DNA from: Dissophora ornata | Taxonomy: Eukaryota; Mortierellomycota; Mortierellomycetes; Mortierellales; Mortierellaceae | Assembly: GCA_025201705.1 (NCBI GenBank) | Contig: MU617562.1 | Coordinates: forward strand, 1 to 10,773 | DNA: 10,773 nt | Direction: 5' to 3' | Shown: one piece after another, positions 1 to 8,463 of the stretch | Numbering within the stretch: position 1 is the stretch's first letter | How the letters are laid out: each line of letters opens with the position of its first letter | The notes under the pieces: generated by a model | Told to the model about the DNA's origin: nothing | Databases searched by the model: none | The model's input: only the letters and a program-made list of their open reading frames with translations | Program-made: the position numbers and the translations under genes

Positions 1-119
1 TCTAGCTGTTCTCTTACCCTGCGACGAACAGGCAAAAAGAACTAAAAAAAAAAAAAGCAAACAAACAAAATGAACAAATCAAATGAAAAACCCCGGGTTT
101 TGATGATTGTGCCCTTCTC
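1..119 (-). other. 3' flank of the 1306-aa gene
   Basis: This stretch follows the stop codon of the large minus-strand gene. It holds a 12-base A run at about 43-54 (T run on the coding strand) and other A-rich sequence. No AATAAA is seen on the coding strand. It is probably 3' UTR or terminator sequence cut by the window edge. Confidence 0.5.
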
Positions 120-3100
120 CTACTCAACAAACGAGACACCAAAGGGAACCAACCATTCTCCATCCAACTCCACAACCACACGTCCCGGACCTCGCTTCTC
201 CGCCAAATGGATCGTCAATCGCTGATCTCGTCCCGGTTGGATCACACCATAACTCGGTGTGACAGTGATGCCAGCAGGCCGAAGAATCTCGAAATGCATC
301 GTGCGGCGAGACCGATTGAACAACGTCACAGATGATTGCACCTCTCCTGCCACGCTGTTCGAGAACCGCAACTCCTTGGGTCGAATCTGTGCTGGACAAC
401 CGCCGTCACTTCCATCCGCCGACAGTGGGCGTTCAGAAAGGATCAAGCTTCCATCGTGCGCTTGCCGGAAATGATGGGCATATTGATTGGAAGCCAATTG
501 CTGCTGCTGTTGCTCTTGGTGCTGATGATGCCGATGCTGCTGCTGATGGCTGCGGTGAACCTGGGCTTGGTAAGGGTGTCTCTGGTCATATGCGAGGTCC
601 TCTAAAAATTCGTCGCTCTGTCCGCTGCTTCCACTATGATGACGATCCTCATAGCTTGAATACTTTTGTGACATGGGCGACAGAGGCTGTGATTGCTGAC
701 GATGCACAGAGGTGCGGCCAGATATGTAAGTTGACGCGCGGCGGGTTGGCTCAGGGTCAGTCATGGTGCGACTGGGCTTCAGAGGATGGGACATCGAATG
801 CGGTGCCTGTCCCTTCCTGTGTGTTGGCGATGCCTTGCGCTGGCTAGAGCCCAGATCAGCATCCATGGTCGATGAGTGCAGCACGTTCCTACTCAACTTG
901 CCCAGGATATCACCAAAGAACCGTCTACGGGGAGGAGGAGACATCCTGTTCTCCGGACTGCTAGGCTCGTTGCTGTCGAAAGAATCGCTCCTTCCGTGTA
1001 GCGGCTTCGACGACTCACGCGTATACTTTCCGTCCAACGAGTTGCGCCTTGGCGATTCTCCGCGCTCTCGGCCAATAGGCCGTTTAGAAGTCGACATCCT
1101 TGCGGTGGCTGACAATGGAGAGGCAAAGGTAGAGCCAGGCTGATCCTGATGAATCTCCTCTCGAAGCTCTACAATATCCTGTCGAATCTTGGCAAGCTGC
1201 TTGCATGACTCTTCTAGCGTTGGCACAAGGCGGTCTCCGTGAGCTCCATACAAGGATGAACGCTTGGAGCTGACTCCGGATGAGCGAGGAGAGAGGGGCG
1301 AGACTGTAGTTGCAGAGTCGCGTTCCCGCTCCCAGTCTCTCTCGCTCGAGCGTCGCTGTACCTGCTGCTGCTCAGTTGATCTCCTAGGCTCACGAGGCTC
1401 TGTCCGGACTGTCAGTTTCCTTGGTGTGGCCGAGCGCCTGCCCTGAACAGAAGCCGCCTCTTCAGCGGCTCTCCTTTCCGAAGCTTCTTCCTCCGCCTCA
1501 ATCTCCTCCAGCTCGCGCTGAAGTTGTTTCTTTCTTTCATGCGATGATCGACGATTAAGATCTTCAGGTCTCTCCTTGGATGCACGCGTGTCCTCCATAG
1601 CCGGTACCTTACCGCGCACAGAGCCTTTGTTGGATGACTGTCTCGGCGGCTCCTCGGATGACACATCACGACTAACTTCTTCATAGATAGAGCTGCGAAG
1701 ACCATTCAAACGCACAGAGCTGATAGGGCTTGTTACCCTAGAGCTAATAGGGCTTGTTACCCTAGAGCTGATAGGGCTTGTTACCCTGGAGACAACAGGG
1801 CTTGTTACCCTAGAGACAACAGGAGAACGATCTGCTGCAGCCGTGTAGATGCTTGCTGGCCGAGTCATGGAAGCAGACATGCCCAAGCTCCGGGTCGGCG
1901 TTGAAGTCCTGACCGGCAATTGCTCCCATCCAGCCGCGTTCGTTGCAGTGGATTGTGATGAACCAGCAGCAGGGATTGAGGCAGATCGGGTGATCGAGGA
2001 CAGTGAAGGCTTCTGCGACAATCTCGAGGTTGACAGGGTTGAGGTACGGGTAGTGGTTGCGGCAGCCGACGATAATGGCGTTGTGGATCGCGCGGCCACA
2101 GGTTGAGAAGAAATTTTGGGGGGAGTGAGAGGAGGATGTGCAAATGCAGCCACCGAGACAGCTCGAGGAGTACTGGAACCAGTCTCTGGAGCATCCATGG
2201 GGGTTGAGGGCATACTTTCAACCTTGAGCATCTGCGTCAACAAGTCAATGTCGTTATCCAGCATGGACCTTGGTGGGATCTTTGATGGTGGTTTCAGCAT
2301 GGATGGTTTGGACACTGGCACCTGCTGTCGCAGTTGACTTTCTCGCTTCTCTTTCATAAGCTCCTTGGCAATCTTGGCCGCAAAAATCGCTCCTGGACTC
2401 TCCTCCGGTTGCGAGTCATATTCTGGCTCATTCCACAGTCCTTCCAAAATACTTCCTGGGACCATGCCTCTCTTCATGTCGAAGGCTTGTGAAGTGTTGG
2501 GTATTGGGCTTGCCCGCTTGGCAGTGACTTGTGGCATGCGGAGTCCAGTCATAGGCTGTGGCGCACGTGGTGCTGATGAGGCTACAGTCTGTTGTGTCTG
2601 CTGGGGCGGCGGAGGTGTTGCTGGGGTCTGCAGCGATGGACTCGTTTTTGGGGCAGGAAGCCGGGTGACAATGTTGGACTGCATGACCAAAGGCACCTTT
2701 TGCTTGATGGCAGAGCCAGGCACAGGAAGCCTTGAGCCAGGGGGAGGGGCTAGAACGCGTGGCTTCCTCGGGATGTTGTTCTATTATAGGAAGAGGTAAA
2801 GCAGGGTGTTGAATATTACATAATCTCTCGTAATAAGAGCGAGAGCTTAAAAGATCAGGCTCCCTGTGGGGTGCCTCATGGCATTGGTCCTTACACCCAA
2901 GATCATATTGCCGTTGCCGCCGTTCAGGTCCAACATCGCATAGTATTCTTCCTCCTGCTCGTCATCTTCCTCATCCTCGTCTTCGTCCTCGTCCTCGTCG
3001 AAAAAGTCGTCGTCCTCATCTTGCTGATAAAGGTCTGCAGAATCCTGATAACCCATCAGGCCAGTGGCATCGCTGCCAGAGCGTTCGCTATCAACAGCAC

Positions 3101-4154
3101 CCCTGGAGCCAAAGAGTGCTTCGTACTCTCGCTTCAAAGCCAGAGCATTAGACGACAAGTCGGTCTCGCCGTCTTCTCTGATCAAACTCCCATCCGACTC
3201 TTGTTGCTCCTCGTGAGGCTCTTGTCGCTCCCACTCGGGCCCAGTGCCGGTCAGAGAAGATATCCTAAAGTCATGTGTCTCGTGTAGGGGTCCAAGAATG
3301 TCGGTTGGCTTCAAGTTGGCCATGAGCTGCCGCCGAATCTCGTCGTCCTTGTTGTCATCCTGACCTTCAACATAGAGGTCTTCGAGCACGAGATCACGCG
3401 AGATGACCACCTGCCCCGAATGTGGCGGTGTGTTGCGATGAGACTGGTATCTATTGTTGGTGATGTTGAGGGAGGGGAGCTCTGACAACTCTGCGATAGT
3501 CGATAGACGTGCATGGCCACCCATGGGTTCATCCTCGTTGTAGTTTTGAGAGATAGAGTTATTGTTGCTACTACGAAGATTTCGGCTTTGCTGCAGCTGT
3601 TGCTGTTGCTCTAGCTGTTGCTGCAGCTGCTGTTGTTGCTGTTGTCGGAGCTGCTGTTGCTGTTGCATCAGCTCCTGCTGATACATATTGCGCTCCTCTT
3701 GATCGTTCATGAATTCTGCGTCCTCCTCTTCGACAGAGTACCAGGCTGACTCCACACCCTGGTACCGTGCTCCAAGCGCGTCAAGATGTTCTGGCTTATG
3801 TCTTGAAGTGTAAGACGTATGTTGGTGCTGCTGTGTTGGTTGGTGATCGTGCTGCTGAGAGGGAGGGAGGGGAGGGTCATTGTCAAGGTACGAGACAGAG
3901 GAGGGTGCGAAGCTGTCGTTGTCGATCTCAGTCCCAGAGAGGAGTGAGGTATTTGAGATGTTGTCGATGGGGAGGATGGCAGAGACATCACACTCGAACG
4001 GCTCGGCAGGCTGGTCAAATGAGTCGTTATATGTGGGCCTTGTGCTCTTGTTGCTTGTGTTGATATTTGAGCTGGTGGCCATGTTTGACGTGTGAAAGGG
4101 GGTAGCAGATGGGTATGGGCGAACGAAATGGGGTCGAGCGTAGTCGACGCTCAT
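120..4154 (-). CDS. Large disordered protein with EB1-type SxIP motifs and C-terminal MSP/ASH-like domain (two exons, 1306 aa)
   Basis: Exons are 4154-2895 (420 codons) and 2780-120 (886 codons plus stop), joined in phase 0. The ATG has G at -3. No known family name is recognised. Seen in the protein: Gln/His-rich stretches near residues 98-112 and 159-189; an Asp/Glu tract at 379-403; four [ST]-x-[IL]-P motifs at 436-439, 459-462, 511-514 and 586-589; an SP-containing octapeptide array at 739-776; charged, likely coiled-coil segments at about 832-864 and 942-965; a His/Gln tract at 1163-1181. Residues about 1223-1306 read as an MSP/ASH-type beta-sandwich: L-x-F, then V-x-L-x-N, F-E-I, V-x-P, G-x-I-x-P-G and a final hydrophobic strand. 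Full CDK consensus sites (S/T-P-x-K/R) occur at least four times. ASH/MSP domains occur in centrosomal, ciliary and VAP-type membrane-contact proteins, and SxIP motifs bind EB1. A microtubule-tip or spindle-pole role is inferred. The gene structure is more certain than the function. Confidence 0.8.
1713..1826 (-). repeat. 24-bp tandem repeat encoding an SP octapeptide
   Basis: Four full 24-bp units start at 1716, 1740, 1764 and 1788, with a half unit at 1812-1823. Units 1 and 3 are identical and unit 2 differs by one base. Unit 4 and the half unit carry a variant that changes the peptide from S-P-I-S-S-R-V-T to S-P-V-V-S-R-V-T. The period is a multiple of three, so copy-number change keeps the frame. 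It lies within the disordered part of the 1306-aa protein, residues 739-776. Confidence 0.95.
2781..2894 (-). other. Intron of the 1306-aa gene (114 nt)
   Basis: On the minus strand the donor reads GGT|GTAAGG and the acceptor TATAATAG|AAC. The upstream reading frame ends with a whole codon at 2895, and the downstream frame resumes with a whole codon at 2780, so splicing is phase 0. Unspliced, the first frame runs 15 more codons to a stop at 2847-2849. The TAG of the acceptor is itself an in-frame stop for the second frame. The second frame has no ATG near its beginning: its apparent start at 2723 is a GTG. All this supports one gene rather than two. Confidence 0.85.
2945..3017 (-). repeat. 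Acidic Asp/Glu tract in the large protein
   Basis: On the plus strand this is a TCC/TCG/TCA-rich purine-free run. On the minus strand it encodes about 25 residues that are almost all Asp or Glu, with two Phe and two Tyr (residues 379-405). It sits just before the exon junction of the 1306-aa gene. Its function is unknown; acidic tracts often mediate binding to basic partners. Confidence 0.85.
3587..3678 (-). repeat. Interrupted CAG/CAA poly-glutamine tract
   Basis: The plus strand shows a CTG/TTG-rich stretch that on the minus strand encodes runs of Gln broken by Leu, Arg, Glu and Met (residues about 159-189 of the large protein). Mixed CAG and CAA codons with interruptions suggest a fairly stable tract. 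Such tracts commonly form coiled coils or disordered interaction regions. Confidence 0.9.
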
Positions 4155-4366
4155 TGCGAACGTGGGTGTGTGAGAGTGCTATTATTATTATTGTTGAGTA
4201 GTAGTGTACACAAGTTGGTACAGATGAGCAAATATTATTATTATTGCGGTATACGGTCGATATGAATTGACAGGAATGGATGATGGATGGAAGAAAAGGC
4301 GATGGGAGCCAGGAAGGATTTAAGTGATGGGAGAAAATAAATAAAAAGAGCGAGAGGGTGTGAATG

Positions 4367-4413
4367 AGCGAGAAGAGAAGAGAAGAGAAGAGAGAAAAAG
4401 AAAGAGAGATTAA
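4367..4413. repeat. GAGAA purine-rich low-complexity stretch
   Basis: The plus strand carries several copies of GAGAA followed by GA-rich sequence. On the minus strand this is a CT-rich tract about 210-260 nt upstream of the large gene's ATG, probably part of its promoter or 5' leader. Confidence 0.7.
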
Positions 4414-4629
4414 AGATAGACAGGCAGCTAGGCCGAGCAGAGCGAGAGTGATAAAGAGTGGACGAGTGCCTTGGTCCAGGGTTCTACCCAATGGATGGAG
4501 GGATGCGCAATTGCTCTGTCCCTCTTTTTCTCTTTGGCTCCGCTCTCTCTCACCAGCCCTAGTGCCCATGTGTGCAAATTGCATTCATTGCCTGTGTGCC
4601 TGTGTTCCTTGTTCAAAAAAAATCTTTTT

Positions 4630-4696
4630 GTAAACAAATCTTCCTGGGGGGGGGGAGTACAGTACCGTGGGATGCATACCAGCCCTGTAAACAAAT
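4630..4696 (+). promoter_or_regulatory. Pair of identical forkhead-type sites
   Basis: The ten bases GTAAACAAAT appear at 4630-4639 and again at 4687-4696, 57 bp apart and in the same orientation. They contain the forkhead core (RTAAAYA). They lie about 480-540 bp upstream of the minus-strand ATG at 4154 and are also within 400 bp downstream of the P450 stop. Function is inferred from motif match only. Confidence 0.35.
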
Positions 4697-5011
4697 GCAA
4701 TTCATGCGTGCACATGATCCTCCTACACCCTCTCTCCCGCAATGCCCGTGATTGTTACAAAAACAAGAGTCGTGCGACATGGTCTGGTCTCGATTGGTGT
4801 GTGCAGAGAACTCCTGCGTGCATGGCCTGCTCGTGGTGTGGTTGTGGTTTATCGCACAGTGCTGTGGCATCTGGTCCCTGGCATCCCAATGTGAATGTTA
4901 CATTGTACCCTGATTACGTATTCCTTAGCAGACACCTCCACATTGCTTACATCCATCTTCGTCTTATGCTTCGTTGCATTTTTATACCCGGAAAACCAAT
5001 CAAATCTCTCC

Positions 5012-7452
5012 CTATTTCAGCCTCTTCTCCATCTTGATCACATAGCTTTCCGTCGCAAGTGCAGTCGTAATGAACTGCACATAGTCCGTCCTTTGCCCTG
5101 GGACACGCTCCATATCATACATCGTTACCAACGTGGCCAAGATCAACCGCATCTCCATCATCGCAAAGTTCTTGCCAACACAGTTGCGTGTCCCTGCAGA
5201 GAACGGATAAAATGTGTAATCCTGCACAGGTGGGAACCGGGATTCGTCGGGGAGCCATCGTTCAGGAATGTAGCTATTAGGCCGAGGAAAATATTCCTCG
5301 TTCCAGTGCAATTGTGGAATTTGCGCCAGCACGACTGTAAAAAGTTGCCAAGGTTCATATTTGTGGGTTAAACAATGTCGTACGGGGCGGAGAGGAATGC
5401 GAAAATGTAATAAAGAGGGTAAGACAGCGACAGAGCACAGAAAGAAAATTCTCTGTTAATCATAAAACAGCCTCGTCTTAGAAAAGGTAACAATACGATG
5501 CAACTCTTACTAGTGCCCTTCGGAATACGGTGTCCCGCCATAATCGTGTCCTCAGTCACCTCGCGAGGAAGGCCTAAGATGGCATGAAAAAAGATCCCGC
5601 ATCAGATGCTAGAAGACATTTTGACCCTCTGATCAGCATGCATACAACCACGCGCTCCTTACCTGTGGCTGCGACAGGTCTTAGACGCATCGACTCATTG
5701 ATGCAGGCGGTCAGATAAGGGAGGTTACGCACTTGGTCATACGTGGGCACCGCCCCTGAAGGGTTGCTAGCAGTTGCTTGGTCGAGCTCCTCTCGTAGTC
5801 TTTTCAGCGTTCTTGGATTTGCGACCAAGTACATCAACGTGTTGGTCATGGCCGTCGAAGACGTCTCCGAGCCAGCAATTCTATCAGTCACGTCAAAGAA
5901 GAGATTAGACTGCATGATAGAGATTTCGCGTCAAAAACATTTCGTCTTCCCAGATGGGGACAGAAAGTTACTCCCCAAACGCACAAAAAGACTAAGGCTT
6001 CAGTCTGGACGGCCTTGTCGGTCAATTTGCCCGAGATCATGTCTGCGTAGTCATCTCCAGTCTCGGCGTCGCCATTAGCGCGCTCGTTTGCTTGCGCATC
6101 AATCAAAAACTGCAGTAGGTCCCCTCTTCTTCCCGCTTCGCCAGCATCCTTTCTGACCTGGACCCTCTCTCTTGAAAAGTCAATAAAGGAATAGTCTAAC
6201 GGGATGAACCACCGCATCCACGGGTTAAACGTCTGCTGCATGCTTCTCTTCAATGATTTCGCCATCTGCTTTGGGATAGGGTGAGAATCGTCCTTGACCA
6301 TTTGGAAAGTCTCTCCAAAGGCAGTCTCGCCGATGATATCGAGTGAGAGTCGATTCATGAACGAACAAACATTGATGTGCCCTGGGGGCAGAACCTTGGC
6401 ACCCTTCTTAACCGACAAGGGATCCGCAAGAATCTCGTCGACCTTCTTGATCAAGACGTGAATGCAGTCGTCCATAATAAGCTCTAACGATCGCAGGTAC
6501 TGCAGTCCAAACGCGGGAGCCACAAGTCGTCTCTAGTGGATAAAAAAGGACACCCCACGGAGAGATTATTTATGAGATGGCGTTCATCGATAAAACGCGA
6601 ACATCTCAGGAATATGCGGTTTCGTACTCTATTTTTGTGGAAATCCTTGTTTCGCGATGAGAACAAACTATGCTGGCTGTAGAGCTCCAGCCCTTCGTGA
6701 ATCTCACTCTTTGGATAGTCGGCAGTGACCAAGATCTCACGGATAGCATCCTTGTCTGCGATGGAGACGATGTTGGGTGCTAGTGATTGTAGATTTCTGA
6801 TTAGCTCACCTTGAACAGTGTGAGTATCAGCGGAGTGGTAACATGCATGGTGCATTCACTCAAGGACTATATACTTGCCAACTCGAACAACCTTGCCCCA
6901 CCTCCTATGGGTGTCTGGCAAAAAGTAATGGCTTTTGATGATGGGAGCAAGGGAAAGGTGTCACTCTTTGCATTATGGATGGATGGATGTGTACAACAGA
7001 CTTGACTCAGTCTCACACACCAATGTTAACAACTGACTGACCTTCGCCCAAAATACACTCCTATGGCTGTAGGGATGTTCGACGTCGAGATGATGCTGGA
7101 TGGGATGTGACTTAGCCGATCAAAGTAGCGAGTATAGATGAACTGTAGGGATTCGAAGACAGGTCAGTCAGCCAGTGTCTGGCAAGCAATGGATAGAGCT
7201 GTGGACACAGAACAGAAATGATGTTGGACCATAAAGTGACGGGGCGAGTTTCCTTCTCCACATGTTCCCCTGACTATGCGGCAGCAGCATGTCATCTTTT
7301 GGTACCTTTCTCAGAGCGTTCAGAGTCGCAAAGGTGATGAGCAACCGGATGATGCTTCTGGGCCTTTTCAGATCCTGAAGCGATTTGGGATACTTGTCCA
7401 GGAACGACTTCAAGAGGGCTGACAAAGTGGACAGGCGTGATAAGGCTGCCAT
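5012..7452 (-). CDS. Cytochrome P450 monooxygenase (eight exons, 525 aa)
   Basis: Exons on the minus strand are 7452-7306, 7142-7042, 6904-6879, 6779-6628, 6532-5985, 5880-5663, 5573-5511 and 5334-5012. They sum to 1578 nt: 525 codons plus stop, the usual P450 length. The ATG is in a good context (GCC before, G after). A short hydrophobic segment (about residues 34-56) is a likely ER membrane anchor. Family motifs in order: F-H-K-N-R-R-R of helix C near 138-144; the I-helix oxygen-activation motif A-G-S-E-T-S at 327-332; ExxR (E387, R390) of helix K; PERW at 442-445; the haem loop F463 to G472 (FSAGTRNCVG) with Cys470 as axial thiolate ligand. It would oxidise a lipophilic substrate using electrons from an NADPH-P450 reductase; the substrate cannot be told. 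The usual proline hinge is weak (H-I-P-S-S in place of a PGP type), and the stretch before W-G-K-V-V-R is shorter than is common, so the exon 2/3 join is the least certain. Confidence 0.9.
5881..5984 (-). other. P450 intron before the I-helix, with nested alternative sites
   Basis: The preferred intron uses donor TT|GTGCGT and acceptor GACTGATAG|AATT (104 nt). It gives V-F-L-I-A-G-S-E-T, the expected spacing for helix I. A nested 62-nt intron (donor GTAACT at 5971, acceptor ATGCAG ending at 5910) is also phase-compatible and would insert 14 residues without a stop. Confidence 0.75.
6780..6878 (-). other. GC-AG intron of the P450 gene (99 nt)
   Basis: The donor reads TTG|GCAAGT instead of GT, and the acceptor CACTAG|CAC. 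Joining G with CA gives an Ala codon and restores the continuous P450 sequence V-R-V-A-P-N-I-V. GCAAGT is the classical strong form of the minor GC donor class. No GT donor nearby gives the same in-frame result. Confidence 0.8.
6879..6904 (-). other. 26-nt microexon of the P450 gene
   Basis: This exon carries eight whole codons plus one base at each end, and encodes the R-W-G-K-V-V-R-V part of the N-terminal P450 region, which continues into A-P-N-I-V-S in the next exon. The acceptor is CCATAG|G and the donor TTG|GCAAGT. The phase matches the upstream exon (ending AG) and the downstream exon (starting CA). An alternative acceptor 15 nt upstream (TGCCAG|AC) does not fit the phase of the exon 2 donor. 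Confidence 0.7.
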
Positions 7453-8000
7453 GGCTGAGAAGGGGCTGTGTGGGGAGGAAGAAAAGGACAGGCGGCGAGG
7501 AAAAGCAAGAAAGAGTAAAGAAAAAGGCGAAGAAAGACAACAGGCTCTTGTGGGGAGCAAAGTCAAACGGCAACCACAACGACGAGGCAGCCGGTCCTCC
7601 TCCCCTTCGGCTGGAGGACTGCAAATGATTTGTTGCACAATAATGCACTTTCCTCTTCCGAGAGCCGAGCGATGAAAAAATTGCCAAGAGAACAGTGGAC
7701 AAGAGTGTCCGAGGTTCTTGAAATGCGTGTCCGGTGTAGGTGTAGAGCTCTTGCTCCTTTCCTGCAAAGGCATGAAGCACTGGCCATCGATTGAGCTCTA
7801 CTACATTGTACGCTGCTAGGTCAAGATGCTCATTCGGTATTCCTCATGTTGAATCAGATGCAACTTTGCATGTTGCGCTCCATTCTCTTATCTTGCTTGG
7901 ACGAACGTCTTTCTGCTCCATGCTAGACAACCGAAACTTGCTCATTCTAAAAGTAGAGCTACATAAAACGCAGTGAACGATGCTTTGGATGCAGTCGAAT

Positions 8001-8127
8001 AGACGCGTCTTTCCTGGAATACCTTTCACCAGAACGAAGTTGTGGTTCCAACGAAAAATGGCGACTGCGCAGTCGCGATGAGAAAAAAAAATCGCGTCCA
8101 TATTCGACGTGTTTGTTTCGCGTCCAT
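8001..8127. repeat. Cluster of palindromes and CGCG-containing repeats
   Basis: AGACGCGTCT at 8001-8010 is a perfect 10-bp palindrome containing ACGCGT. GCGACTGCGCAGTCGC at 8061-8076 is a perfect 16-bp palindrome. CGCGAT at 8074-8079 and ATCGCG at 8091-8096 form an inverted repeat around an A-rich loop. CGCGTCCAT is repeated directly at 8093-8101 and 8119-8127. Confidence 0.8.
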
Positions 8128-8275
8128 GATTCTCGATGGAGTTGATCAGCTTAGGATTGCTTGTAGAAACACGGATCCATAATGTGTATGGCGATCGCCC
8201 ATTATTCCGGACAACGCCACGGCAACACGGACGGGCATCCATGCATACGACTCATCGTTCACCGAAAAACTTTAA

Positions 8276-8463
8276 TGACGTCTGTCGATCTTTCTCAGTC
8301 ACGTACATCTCACATTCACAATTACTACACACTTGATCGGCCAATAGGTTTAAAAAAGTGCGCAGATTCCTTTTTGCATCTCTCTTCTTTTCTTTTCCTT
8401 CTCTTCTCATCAACCCATTCACTCCTTCCCACACACTCCCCTCACCCAACAACACTTATCAAC
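8276..8463 (+). promoter_or_regulatory. Promoter and leader of the Cu/Zn SOD gene
   Basis: TGACGTCT at 8276-8283 matches seven of eight bases of the CRE/ATF site. CCAAT lies at 8341-8345 and a TATA-like TTTAAAAAA at 8349-8357, about 110 bp before the ATG. A long CT-rich leader (about 8368-8455) follows. TTACTAC at 8322-8328 is one base from the Yap1-type TTACTAA. The layout is typical of a strongly expressed fungal gene; the single sites are only motif matches. Confidence 0.5.

Larger units (their letters stand above)
4155..5011. other. Intergenic region: leader/promoter of the large gene and 3' flank of the P450 gene
   Basis: No convincing gene is seen here. Near the large gene's ATG there are two (ATT)4 runs (4181-4192 and 4234-4245). 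Further up is a purine-rich GAGAA stretch (about 4367-4413), which on the coding strand is a long pyrimidine tract of the kind often found near fungal transcription starts. A run of 10 G lies at 4646-4655. Two identical GTAAACAAAT sequences occur at 4630-4639 and 4687-4696, and a minus-strand CCAAT at 4793-4797. No clear AATAAA for the P450 was found. Open frames here have low-complexity composition and are treated as chance. Confidence 0.6.
7453..8463. other. Divergent intergenic region between the P450 and SOD genes
   Basis: No supported gene was found. The half next to the P450 (7453-7790) is the likely leader and promoter of that gene; its coding strand is CT-rich close to the ATG. The middle (7791-8270) contains a palindrome/repeat cluster at 8001-8127. 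The half next to the SOD gene holds promoter-like elements and a CT-rich leader. Open frames in this stretch lack domain-like sequence. Confidence 0.6.

Noticed and set aside
1716..1823. CRISPR-like or satellite repeat
   Set aside because: The 24-bp units are contiguous with no spacers and lie in frame inside a coding exon, so they are a coding tandem repeat.
120..2723. An 867-residue protein as a stand-alone gene
   Set aside because: Its first codon is GTG, not ATG, and the frame continues upstream to a splice acceptor. It is the second exon of the larger gene.
120..2800. Several plus-strand frames of 60-170 codons opposite the large gene
   Set aside because: They are shadows of a long coding exon on the other strand, and their composition mirrors its Ser/Pro/Gln codons.
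4027..4584. 185-codon minus-strand frame overlapping the start of the large gene
   Set aside because: It is made mostly of CT-rich leader sequence and overlaps the better-supported ATG at 4154 in another frame.
6905..6945. TGATGA resembling a snoRNA C box
   Set aside because: It is antisense to a P450 intron and has no matching D box or terminal stem.
7141..7200. tRNA-like T-arm (TTCGAATCC on the minus strand)
   Set aside because: There is no A box, no acceptor pairing and no anticodon stem. It lies in a P450 intron just before the splice acceptor.
7168..7305. Reading frame continuing past P450 exon 1
   Set aside because: The continuation shows no P450 features, while splicing at AAG|GTACCA into the exon at 7142 restores the expected N-terminal region in phase.
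7844..8242. 132-codon minus-strand frame between the P450 and SOD genes
   Set aside because: Its sequence lacks domain-like patterns and it crosses the palindrome cluster in the promoter region.
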